A DNA stretch of 64,000 bases from Phytophthora colocasiae (Eukaryota > Oomycota > Peronosporomycetes > Peronosporales > Peronosporaceae), in the NCBI GenBank assembly GCA_018806915.1, contig JAGKQI010000094.1, positions 1,054,001-1,118,000 of the forward strand, written 5' to 3'. The translations under genes and the position numbers were made by a program. Positions 9,751-18,725 of this stretch are shown here, in pieces (position 1 is the stretch's first letter; each line of letters opens with the position of its first letter). A model generated the notes under the pieces. The model had not been told where the DNA came from, made no database searches, and saw only the letters and a list, made by a program, of their open reading frames with translations.

Positions 9751-11451
9751 TCATGGTTCCAGTGAAGCTTTGGACTCATCATGCCGCCTTAACGTGCCAT
9801 GCGAACGTCCTAAGTGACTTTGAGCTCGGGCGAAGTCTCGTAGTTCCTGCATCTTCTGCGCGAAGAAGACTGTATCAAAGTAGTACTGTTGCAGAGCTTT
9901 ATCTGCGCGTTTGGCTCGCTCTTCTGGTGTTGTGTTCTTCAACATGTCAGTCACAGCGTCGCACACTGCACGGCCACGAAAGTCCGCAACGAAACCTGGA
10001 ACATCCCTTAAAGCGTGAGCTTTCTTGGATCTCCCACCTAAAAACTGACCGTTGTGTGCGATCGCTCGAGCCTTGATCAACGCACCGGACGACGGGGTAA
10101 TTAACTCATTCATAGGTGCAATATCCGTCGTAAAGATCAACGCTCGGGATGACCGCGCCTGGTTAATATAGTGGCCGTAACCTTCCTGTAAACTGGAACA
10201 CATGAAGTATGTGGCGTCAGTAATAAGTTGTCCAAAAGCGGTAGGATCCAGTCGACCGGTATGGAGGAAAACGTTCCCGCTTTTGTCGATTTTCTTGGCG
10301 TATTTCGCTGCAAAAGCACCGTCAAATAGATCTTGAGCCATGTGCAGCTCCAACCGTGGCAGATCTGGTCTTGATAGCCAGCAGTCGAGTACATGTCGTG
10401 TTCCTTTCTGGATACTGGTACCTGCTGTGTGTAAGAACGTCACGTCCGAGAAATTCTTCTCTGGTCTGGCATTGACTTGACTTGCTGTTAATTGACTTTT
10501 GTACGTCAACGCCAAGTTCGAAGTCGTGTGGCGTGTGTATAGCACTCTGGTCCCTCTCGGGTTGCCTTCTTGCTTAAACCACTTGCGTAGATACCTTGAG
10601 CATAGTGCAGTTTTGCATAAAATCACGTCTGCTCGCCAGTAATGTTCACTTTCCAATTCGTACATCTCCATATTCGGCATGAGATAGAGAGGTTTAACTG
10701 CAAGCCAATCAGCAGCATCAGGTAGATCTTCCCAATAGTGATTGAAGAAGATCATGGGCGTATTGGGACACAAATCATGGTACGTGATGGTTCGGTTCCG
10801 TGTTTCATCCTGGAATTTATGATCAAATACCCAGTGCGGTAACATCCTTGACTCTAAAACTATACAAAAGTTAGTACAAATACCACAAAAACGACAATAA
10901 AAAAAATGTTGCATCTTACACTTGGTATACGCGGCGGCATCTTCGCAGTATCCGAACGAGCGTAACCCTTCTGGTAAAAAGATATCCACATCATGACACG
11001 CCCGCAACTTCTCTAATAGTTTCGGGTCACTTTCATTGACCAGTTGCATCAGATTCTGAGTCTCATTCTGATCCGTCCGACCAAATTGCCATGACACGAC
11101 ACTATTTTTGTGTTTCACGCAGCCGCGATGCAGTGCCGCTTCGTGTAGAATGTCACTCTCCTTAATCTTTTGACTCCAGTCCGTATCGAACACTGCTGAA
11201 GGGTAAAAGGCATCGGCGCCAGTGGGTGGAGCCTTGTCGGAGTCCTCAGCAGCAGCAGCAGCGTCCAGTACGTGCAGAACATCCTGGTACTCCTCGAAAT
11301 CGGCTCCTGCGACGTCTGGAGACACAAATGAGAGCTCAAAACCCAGTGCAAATAACACCAGAGCAACGAGAACTCCGAGGAGAAGACGCAGAGATTGATG
11401 CCGTCTGGAACTGACGCTGCTGGATCGAGCGCGAGGCGGCGGAGCCGTCAT
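9751..11451 (-). CDS. type II membrane GT-B-like glycosyltransferase, copy 2
   Basis: Two exons, 11451-10920 and 10859-9751, joined across a 60-nt intron (10860-10919, GTAAG...TATAG), encode 546 aa. The intron has no in-frame stop and a length divisible by three, so an unspliced read would give 566 aa. Residues about 25-45 are a hydrophobic anchor (LLLGVLVALVLFALGF) after a short basic tail, suggesting a Golgi/ER type II protein. Family blocks follow: DTDW, ALHRGC, FGYCEDAAAYTK, YHDLCPNTPMIFFNHYWED, YLMPNMEMYEL, NPRGTRVLYTRHTTSN and QEGYGHYINQARSSRALIFTTD. The last resembles the donor-binding E-x7-E-like end of GT4-type enzymes. Donor and acceptor are unknown. Its stop TGA overlaps the putative ATG of the next gene downstream. 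Confidence 0.75.
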   Translation of the reverse strand: MTAPPPRARSSSVSSRRHQSLRLLLGVLVALVLFALGFELSFVSPDVAGADFEEYQDVLHVLDAAAAAEDSDKAPPTGADAFYPSAVFDTDWSQKIKESDILHEAALHRGCVKHKNSVVSWQFGRTDQNETQNLMQLVNESDPKLLEKLRACHDVDIFLPEGLRSFGYCEDAAAYTKCKMQHFFYCRFCGICTNFCIVLESRMLPHWVFDHKFQDETRNRTITYHDLCPNTPMIFFNHYWEDLPDAADWLAVKPLYLMPNMEMYELESEHYWRADVILCKTALCSRYLRKWFKQEGNPRGTRVLYTRHTTSNLALTYKSQLTASQVNARPEKNFSDVTFLHTAGTSIQKGTRHVLDCWLSRPDLPRLELHMAQDLFDGAFAAKYAKKIDKSGNVFLHTGRLDPTAFGQLITDATYFMCSSLQEGYGHYINQARSSRALIFTTDIAPMNELITPSSGALIKARAIAHNGQFLGGRSKKAHALRDVPGFVADFRGRAVCDAVTDMLKNTTPEERAKRADKALQQYYFDTVFFAQKMQELRDFARAQSHLGRSHGTLRRHDESKASLEP

Positions 11452-12136
11452 AGTGTTGAGTAGCAGTTGAGTTATTGCGCCGGAATCAGAAAGATGAGAA
11501 GTTTAAGCCAATGAAAGACGGAATCAGGTTAGGGCCATGGTATATTGTGCATCGCGTATCCCGCAATTCGAGCGTGTGAATCATTGCGTGGGGCATGGAC
11601 GACAGTATGTTAGACCTTTCTTAACTTCAGTAAGGTTGATCTCTAGCCGGAGCAGCTTGTTGCAATGAATATTGTTAAACTTTGAGCCTGGCTCAATGTC
11701 GCCACAATTGTGCAGTTTCGGGTAGTTCTGTCCAGTTACGATGCCACAAAACTTTTGCCACAGACATCAACATCTCGCAGAGCTGAAGGCTCCGCATTGC
11801 TACTTGCCTTGCTGCATTGCCGCAAGTGTTGCTACAGTGTAATTACAGTATACATGTAGCCTACACGTAAGAAGCTGTGCTCTAATCCGCCGCGCTGCTC
11901 AAAAATATCTTCCAATTTAAAGCACCATAGAAAAACCAAGTCATTTTCATCTGTCCTGTCTCATGTTTCAATTACACCTACCCTCTTTCCCCAGCGTTTT
12001 AGCTGTAATTCCACCGGATACTATGGCTAAAACCGTGCAGCGAGATGGAGCCACGCAACAGAGCCGGTCGACTATCCCTCAGCAGCCATAACGGTCCGCG
12101 TCATTCCCGTACACAACAGCGTCCTGCTGCAGGACG
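11452..12136. other. divergent intergenic region between two glycosyltransferases
   Basis: This 685-bp gap separates minus-strand copy 2 from plus-strand copy 3 and should contain both promoters. A TCATGTTTCAATTACACC stretch at about 11960-11977 on the plus strand resembles the oomycete Inr plus flanking CAATTT-like element and lies about 165 bp before the copy 3 ATG. No coding resemblance was seen. Confidence 0.4.
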
Positions 12137-13816
12137 ATGGCCAGCAATACCGGTACTAGTAGCTCCTCCTCTGCAGCGCAGCGGTCGACGCCCAACGTGT
12201 GGATTCGAGGCATTCTGGCACTGGTACTGCTCACTGGAATATTGGCATTGGTGCTGGAAGCCTCGACACTCGACTTTAACCGGAAACTGCGACGTGTGGC
12301 ACCGTTAAGTGCGCAACAATTGACTCTTCATCGGCAGCATTATACGGATGGATCAGTCACGGGAAATGCGCCACAAGACGCGACGATTTCGCTTGAAGAA
12401 CTTCTCCAGTTGCAGAATTCCTCCCAGACTAATGCTAGCGACGAGGTGACACCTGGAGATCTGCAACATTTGAGCTTGTTGCATGGTGCATGCATTGCAC
12501 ACAAAGATTCCATTGTTTCCTGGGAATTTGGAGCTCCTGGACCTTTGCAAGATGATGAAGAGCATAATTTGGCCACGTTGATCAATCAAGACGACTCGAA
12601 TCTGCTGCAGAAACTCAAACTATGTCCTGATATCGACTTGTTCATGCCTTCGGGCGTAAGGAACAATGGTTATTGCGAAGATACAATGGCGTACACGAAG
12701 TATTTGAGAACCAGACTGCTGCCTTTATGGGCGTTGACCAAGAAAATGTACGATCCGGAACTCGGACGAGATGTCGACTACTTCGATTTATGTCCTAAGA
12801 CGCCGATGCTCTTTTTCCAACACTATTGGGAGGATATTCCGTCGTCTCCGCGATGGCCTAGAGGCAAGAAAATGTATCTGATGCCTAATATCGAGATGTG
12901 GGAGTTGGATGAGACCCACTTTTGGCGAGTGGATGTGGTACTATGCAAGACGCGGATCTGTGAAGAACGAGTGAACAAATGGTACGAGCAGCAGGGCAAC
13001 CCGCACAATGCTAAGGTCATTTACACCAAACACACGTCTTCCGACCAAGCGAGTTACGCTCGACGAATCCTCGGAGATGAAGTGAAACCCAAGAATTTCA
13101 GCGACGTCAAGTTTATTCACACGGTAGGCGGAAGCTACTGGAAAGGGACGCGACAAGTGATCGAGTGTTGGTTATCTCGCCCTCATTTCCCACCGTTGGA
13201 CTTGTACATCCACCAATGGGCATACGACGGTATGTTCAAGGGTGCGTACGAGAAGCGTATTCCTCAGAGTCAGATCCGACTTACAACGGATGAAATTGAC
13301 GCCACGACGTTAAGTAAAGCTGTGGCGGAGAGCTCGTATTTCCTGTGTCCCAGTCAGATGGAAGGCTACGGGCACTATATGAACCAGGCTCGGGCTTCTG
13401 GAGGTGTCGTTATTACTACAGACCTGGATCCAATGAAGGAACTGATCGAGAACGATGATATGGGACTAAAAGTGGCAGCAAGACCTGGGCATGACCGAAA
13501 TATTTTCTTAGGTGGGAAGAGTAGAAAACGCTTGGGATTGCGAGATGTTCCAGGAATGGTGGCTCACTTCAGTGCGAGAGATGTGTGCGCAACGGTGGAG
13601 CATCTTCTAAACGACGTTAGTATCGACCAGCGGAAGGAAATGGGCAAGAATGCAAGGTTACAGTACCACAAGGACACCAAGTTTTTCGAGCACGCGATGA
13701 TCGAGTTACGCCTCCTGGCACGGCAACAGGCCGAAGATAAAGAAGCAGATGACAGCATTGAGGTCATTTCTAGTAAACCGAATAAGCACCTTCGTGATGA
13801 GCCCACTACAGGCTAA
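12137..13816 (+). CDS. type II membrane GT-B-like glycosyltransferase, copy 3 (intronless)
   Basis: A single 559-aa frame from ATG 12137. A serine-rich cytosolic tail is followed by a membrane anchor at residues about 28-48 (ILALVLLTGILALVLEAS). Family blocks match the neighbours: HGACIAHKDSIVSWEFG, NNGYCEDTMAYTKYL, FDLCPKTPMLFFQHYWED, YLMPNIEMWEL, FIHTVGGSYWKGTRQV, QMEGYGHYMNQARASGGVVITTD and LGGKSRKRLGLRDVPGMV. It is the most diverged member. The intron present in the other three after the AYTK/AYSK codons is cleanly absent here (AYTKYLRTRLL versus AYSKFLGARML). It lies divergent to copy 2. The substrate is unknown; Golgi residence is inferred from the topology. Confidence 0.75.
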   Translation: MASNTGTSSSSSAAQRSTPNVWIRGILALVLLTGILALVLEASTLDFNRKLRRVAPLSAQQLTLHRQHYTDGSVTGNAPQDATISLEELLQLQNSSQTNASDEVTPGDLQHLSLLHGACIAHKDSIVSWEFGAPGPLQDDEEHNLATLINQDDSNLLQKLKLCPDIDLFMPSGVRNNGYCEDTMAYTKYLRTRLLPLWALTKKMYDPELGRDVDYFDLCPKTPMLFFQHYWEDIPSSPRWPRGKKMYLMPNIEMWELDETHFWRVDVVLCKTRICEERVNKWYEQQGNPHNAKVIYTKHTSSDQASYARRILGDEVKPKNFSDVKFIHTVGGSYWKGTRQVIECWLSRPHFPPLDLYIHQWAYDGMFKGAYEKRIPQSQIRLTTDEIDATTLSKAVAESSYFLCPSQMEGYGHYMNQARASGGVVITTDLDPMKELIENDDMGLKVAARPGHDRNIFLGGKSRKRLGLRDVPGMVAHFSARDVCATVEHLLNDVSIDQRKEMGKNARLQYHKDTKFFEHAMIELRLLARQQAEDKEADDSIEVISSKPNKHLRDEPTTG

Positions 13817-14271
13817 GCAGAGAACACCAAGTTAATAATGTATGCAGTGGTTAGATTACTCACAAGCCTGGTATGTTGATTGTACGCTAGATGTTGAGGG
13901 TTCGCTGTCTTGCTGGCGGTAGCGCGACGAATAGTGTAGCGGACAGTTGATATCGACAAGAGGCAGTGAGTTCTGACAACTTGAGCTAGTTGGAAGAACA
14001 AACCTACTACAAGAGATTTCATATGTGTACCTGTCGCCTGGTGTGAAGATCCTGATAAAAAAGTGAAGAGTGATGCCATACGAAGTACTATCAGAGTTGA
14101 TTGCAGGGACTACGTTTACCTTATTAGACAGTACCAACTCGACCCATTGAGACGGTGACTGCTGACCAATTTGACCGAGTTTGATCAATGACTGGCTGCA
14201 GGAAACATTTCCAACTGGTGGTTCTCCAGCAAGAGCGGACGAGATATCACGAGGAATGTTGAATACATGAT
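13817..14271. other. gap between glycosyltransferase copy 3 and bZIP copy 2
   Basis: 455 bp. On the minus strand an open frame continues from within the bZIP 3' end (about 14302) down to 13856 in a different frame from the bZIP, with plausible composition (SPSQWVELVLSNKVN). It might be an older C-terminus of the bZIP gene cut off by a frameshift. The equivalent sequence is absent after bZIP copy 1. I see no other gene. Confidence 0.3.
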
Positions 14272-15342
14272 CTACTGGTGAAGCGTAATGCGAGCCTTGC
14301 AAAATACACTGGATACATCCTCTAAACTATGCACCACGTTGAGCATTGATGTCAGCATTTCTGTCTGCGAAAGGAGCTGCACCACTTTATCCGTCGAAGA
14401 GTCCCATCTGAACAGGACCGAGCCCTTCATCACTAGTTTCTCCCCCAACAGTCTGGTAATTAGAGGCGACGGCTTGCCGCTATCGTCAATCAAGTGTGGG
14501 AACGCGTTCCGGAGCGTCTTGTTCGTGATACGCACACTCGTCACAGTACTAGCAACCAGCGTGTCGGGTGTAGGCATCTTCATATCCTTGAGCTCCACGT
14601 GGACGTCCTCAAAGTAGACGGTGAACAACTTCCAGTTCTCCAACGCTGCCTCAACACCGAACTGAGACCCAACCAGTACGTCTGGGTCCATAATCTCGTG
14701 CAGAAATTCAGATGCTGTTGGTCGAAACGCTATAGGTGAAGCAACGTAGCAGTTGAACTGTCGGAAGTACTCGGAAGCCAGGGCCCACTTGGTTGGAGCA
14801 ATAGAAATACGCAACGACTTCTTGGACTTCGATTCCAGGTATTTGATGTCCGACTTGAGCTTAGCGATGGCACTTCTGGTGGTGTTTTGAGCCTTCAACT
14901 TCTTCTCTCGGAAGCGTGCCTGGGCGATCCGGACGCTCTCTCGCCGTCGGATCTTCTTCTCTAAGGCGTCAGCGACAATGACTTGTTGTAATTCGGCTGG
15001 GACATGGCTATTCGTGGCGATGATCTCGTTGGCAGTCTTGAGGTCTGATGTTATGCATGAAGCTCTAGACGACAAGGTCATGCCGATTAGCCCAACGATG
15101 GAAGACGGTAGCGCGGGCTCCATTGAGGCTCCTCTATTCCCTTCGGTAGGACTCTCGGTTGTGTCCATAGTGTACCCTCGTCGTATTTGTTGGTAAGGAG
15201 CGTGACGATGACGGCTTCGAGGTTGGTGAACCTTCTGGTCTTCTTCGTGGTCACACCGTCTCGAACTTCGCTGGACGACATGACCGATCACATTGTCGCT
15301 AAAAGCCTGAGTATTGGGCAGCTTCAATGTGCACGAGTTCAT
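14272..15342 (-). CDS. bZIP-like transcription factor, copy 2
   Basis: The frame encodes 356 aa from ATG 15342, or 298 aa from the internal ATG at 15168. It is the inverted twin of 1016-2092, with the same basic region (RRRESVRIAQARFREKK) and helix and the same W/F-rich C-terminal half. It lacks the three residues RKR found in copy 1, has SPLIT instead of SAQAT near residue 305, and adds one glutamine before its stop. Because so few codons differ, the duplication is recent or the copies are being homogenised. It lies convergent with glycosyltransferase copy 3. Nuclear DNA binding is inferred from the basic region. Confidence 0.7.
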   Translation of the reverse strand: MNSCTLKLPNTQAFSDNVIGHVVQRSSRRCDHEEDQKVHQPRSRHRHAPYQQIRRGYTMDTTESPTEGNRGASMEPALPSSIVGLIGMTLSSRASCITSDLKTANEIIATNSHVPAELQQVIVADALEKKIRRRESVRIAQARFREKKLKAQNTTRSAIAKLKSDIKYLESKSKKSLRISIAPTKWALASEYFRQFNCYVASPIAFRPTASEFLHEIMDPDVLVGSQFGVEAALENWKLFTVYFEDVHVELKDMKMPTPDTLVASTVTSVRITNKTLRNAFPHLIDDSGKPSPLITRLLGEKLVMKGSVLFRWDSSTDKVVQLLSQTEMLTSMLNVVHSLEDVSSVFCKARITLHQ

Positions 15343-15378
15343 TTTAGAATGGATGAACGATTAGCGCAAGTAACTGGA
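14276..15378. repeat. right arm of large inverted repeat (bZIP copy 2)
   Basis: Partner of about 978-2093. The last ~30 bp upstream of the ATG (TTCCAGT.ACTTGCGCTAAT) still match the left arm, where that sequence is part of the lipase relic. So the duplicated unit began inside the lipase gene rather than at the bZIP start. Confidence 0.8.
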
Positions 15379-15384
15379 ATTTAG

Positions 15385-16746
15385 GGAATGAGACCTTGTA
15401 GGGTATCCACTCGGCGGCCGGTGTGTTTACGAGAAAACTTGCCCTCATCAATTACGTGAGGGCAAAGCCGTACCAATGGCAATAATGGTATGCAGGGTTA
15501 GCAACAGGTGATCAGGATATGACGTTTGCGCGTTTCAAAGTAAACGTGAGTCTATAAAAAACAAGGAATTCCTCGAGCTTATCTCTTAGTTCTACTGTAC
15601 TTGCCTCACAGGGAGCTCAGTACGCTCCAGCTCCACAGCACTAACCACTACTAACCATTGGTGCTTGTTGATGAAAGCCGGTGTTGAACTGCTTTTCTGT
15701 TGATATGAAAAGCTGTTGTTGGGGGTGAATTCATCTCATCAACAACGCCAACCAATTCGAAAAATATGCGGTGGCATGTATTCGTGCTACCTTACCACAG
15801 CTTCGAGAGGTTGATGTGGGGTTTTGACTGTGGTTGTTGCTTGGTTTGTTGTCCGTTCCTTGGTACTGTGTGTCTTCTGCTTCTAGACGTGGCAGTGACG
15901 CTCCTTGACCTCTGCTCTGGGGATGCCAACAACGACCTCGTGCTCATTATTCACGTATCGTTGGGAAGCTTACGCCCTCCTCCTTCACTTGCAGCTCCAG
16001 CCTTGCCCCCTCTGTCCGTAGAAACCCGCTCACAGTCGACACCCATGCATCGATACATTTCCTCAAATTTGTGGTGGTGTTATCTGTTCACTTGTTTGCC
16101 GACACTGCTGTGAATCTCGATCGGTTCTTCTCGGGTTTTGTTGTTTTCCTGACTCACAACGCCTCCAGACAGTAATCTTCGGCATATGAAAGACTCTCCC
16201 CGCACTAGTTGACCCATTGCGTACGTCTCGAACATGTAGTCACGTAGTGTTTGTACCATTGGATTCTACAAACTAAGAAGGTTTTGAAACATTTTGCAAT
16301 CCGATCCCAATTTGTTTTAGTTAATCACATTGCCAATTCTGAAGCAAGCCAAATGAGGGTAATCGATCCATTCCGTTCAGGAGGTCTCCCAGTAGACTGA
16401 ATCCTCAAAACCCTCTTTATTCCTTAGCACTTTAATAAATTATCCAGCCTTTCCACGTCTTCCGACACAGACTTGTTTCCCATATAAGTGCCAAAGAACA
16501 CTGAATCTGCTCGTCTGTTATACGTAAACTGTTTAGAGATCTTTACTTTCAAAGCCCATGTATAGCAGAAGAATGGAAATGTCTTTGAGTGAGTTTTTTC
16601 ATGTTAATTGGTGAGTGACGTTGAAAAACGGACTCTGTTCGTTGAAAAACGGATTCTCCGGATAAAAACGAATGCGATTCAGGTCAAGATAATTGATCGG
16701 TTTCCTGTCGGTTTACATTTTCCGTCCGTTGTTTCTGGATAAATAA
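15385..16746. other. intergenic region upstream of glycosyltransferase copy 4
   Basis: 1.36 kb without a convincing gene; a 115-codon frame at 15766-16113 is cysteine- and leucine-rich but shows no family resemblance. A 21-bp unit (GTTGAAAAACGGA.TCT) is repeated in tandem at about 16620-16660. An imperfect inverted repeat (TTGGTG.TTGTTGATGA type) lies at about 15657-15673 and 15737-15756. A TATAAAA string occurs near 15553. Confidence 0.4.
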
Positions 16747-18470
16747 ATGGATCAGTTTCCAACTTCCCTCAACATGAGGACGTCCGTCGTAGCCCCACGT
16801 GAAGTCATTGACAAGCTCTTGAAGCCTACCAAGGGCAAACAGTTAAGTGTCAGTAAGACACGATCATCCCCACCTCATTTACTGCCTTTGCTACTGTGCG
16901 CTCCTCTTTTATTGACTTTAGGGACGCTTTCAGCTGAGATCATACTGGTAAATCGAGATTTTACAACAATCAGCCACGTCCAACACCTACTCAATGCAGC
17001 GGAGGATGCGTCTCCAGTACTTGAAAGCTTCAATGAATCTCTGATTGAGAATGCTACATATTATCCAGAGGATTTATTCAAAGTGGATTGGAGTCGATAC
17101 GTCAAAACCAGCGATATTATACACCAGAACGCACTACATCGTGGCTGTATGACGTATAAAGACAGTATTATCCCGCCGTCTTTCGGACGTAAGGGACAGA
17201 ATGCAGTTCAAGAACGAGAAGAAGTGGTTGATCGCAGAGATCCGATGCTGTTGGATAAAATCCGCAAATGCCCGGATGTGGATATTTTACTTCCTGATCA
17301 TTTACGTAACTTTGGATATTGTGAAGATGGAGCGGCGTATTCGAAATGTAAGTGTAGATATGATGAATTTGGTTAAGGATATTATCTAATTGTTATGATA
17401 TTCTAGTTCTTGGAGCGAGAATGCTGCCTCGATGGGTACTAGACGTTAAATTCGAGGATCCAGTACACAAACGCTCTGTTTCTTACCATGATTTGTGTCC
17501 GAATACGCCCATGCTCTTCTTCAATCACTATTGGGAGGGAGTTCCAGACTCTTCCGACTGGCCTGCTACTAAACCTCTGTATTTAATGCCGAATATCGAG
17601 ATGTACGAGCTGGTTGAAAGCCATTACTGGCGAGCTGACGTAATTCTATGCAAGACAGCATTATGTGCGAGATATTTGAGGAAATGGTTCCTACAGGAAG
17701 GAAATCCCAGAGGAACTCGCGTTGTGTATACTCGTCACACGACCACAAACCTGGCGTTGGCTTCCAACCAGTTAAATCCACGTAAAAACTTCTCGGACGT
17801 GGCTTTCCTTCATACAGCAGGCAAAAGTATCCAAAAAGGAACACGTCAAGTTTTAGACTGTTGGCTGGATCGACGGGAATTCCCTCGGTTGGATTTTTAC
17901 ATGGATAAAAAGCTGTACGAAAGCGATTTCAGTGACTATGAAGAGCGAATTAGCGACAGCAGCAACATTTATTTACATACTGGTGGATTATCCGTCTCGG
18001 ATTTTAGTCGAATTCTCACGCAAGGCAGATATTTCCTGTGTCCAAGCGTCATGGAAGGTTATGGTCACTATATTAACCAAGCCAGATCTGCCCGAGCATT
18101 TATCTTTACGACTGATGTCGCTCCTATGAACGAATTGATCACACCGTCATCTGGCGCATTGATTCGAGCGAGAACAGGAGCGTACGGAGAACAGTTTCTA
18201 GGTGGGACGTCCACTAAAGAGCACGCGCTTCAGGATGTTCCAGGTTTGGTAGCAGGATTTGAGAATGGTGCAGTGTGCGAGGCAGTGAGGGATGTTTTGG
18301 AGAATTCAACACCGGACGAACGAGCAGTTCGAGCGGATAAAGCACTGCAGCAGTATTACTTCGACACTGTGTTCTTCGCTCATAAGATGAACGACTTACG
18401 TACTTTTGCACGTGCTATGAGTCACCCAAGTCTCCGTGGTAAAATCCTCAAAACATCGTCCATGCAGTAA
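16747..18470 (+). CDS. type II membrane GT-B-like glycosyltransferase, copy 4
   Basis: Exons 16747-17347 and 17407-18470 are joined across a 59-nt intron (GTAAG...TTCTAG) and encode 554 aa. The intron splits the codon after AYSK, at exactly the position used in copies 1 and 2. A hydrophobic anchor lies at residues about 42-64 (HLLPLLLCAPLLLTLGTLS). Blocks in order: VDWSRYVK, ALHRGCMTYKDSI, FGYCEDGAAYSK, RMLPRWVL, YHDLCPNTPMLFFNHYWEG, YLMPNIEMYEL, HYWRADVILCKTALC, KNFSDVAFLHTAGKS and VMEGYGHYINQARSARAF. It is closest to the broken copy at 2842-9754. The role is membrane-anchored sugar transfer in the secretory pathway by inference; the exact CAZy family was not settled. Confidence 0.77.
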
Positions 18471-18725
18471 TACTACAGTATAATAATAAAAAAAAAGCAA
18501 ATTCATAATTTTGACAAAGCTGGATATGCAGATCATCCAGGTGAGGCACCTCCAGCAGGTTGCCGTCAAATGCATTGCTAAGGCAAGTCTTAGGCCACAG
18601 GATGTGCCCAACTCAATAAGTTCTACGATCACGTAGTTGTCGACGATAACTACTACCGTAGATTTTAGGTGGATAATATCCTACGAGTTATTTTTTTCAC
18701 ATCCGACGGTTGCACACCGATCAAC

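Larger units (their letters stand above)
2842..9754 (-). pseudogene. glycosyltransferase paralogue, broken and split by LTR element
   Basis: Read right to left, the gene starts near 9754 with a membrane anchor (LLLCVPLALTYAL), reaches an ETDW block, and loses one base near 9498. It is interrupted at 9438/4157 by the LTR retrotransposon and resumes with HRGCLEYKDS. It has an intron at 3897-3955 (59 nt, at the same place as in the paralogues). It then reads RMLPRWVF, YHDLCPNTP, YLMPNIEMYEL and HYWRADVILCK, meets an in-frame TAA at 3433-3435 where paralogues have CAA (KGTR-stop-VLDCW), and continues through SLMEGYGHYINQARSARAF to a divergent tail ending at 2842. Four independent lesions make it non-functional. 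Because the rest of the frame is well kept, decay looks recent. Confidence 0.9.

Noticed and set aside
15766..16113. Possible small cysteine-rich gene upstream of glycosyltransferase copy 4
   Set aside because: No signal peptide cleavage pattern, no regular cysteine spacing, no promoter and no homology that I recognise.
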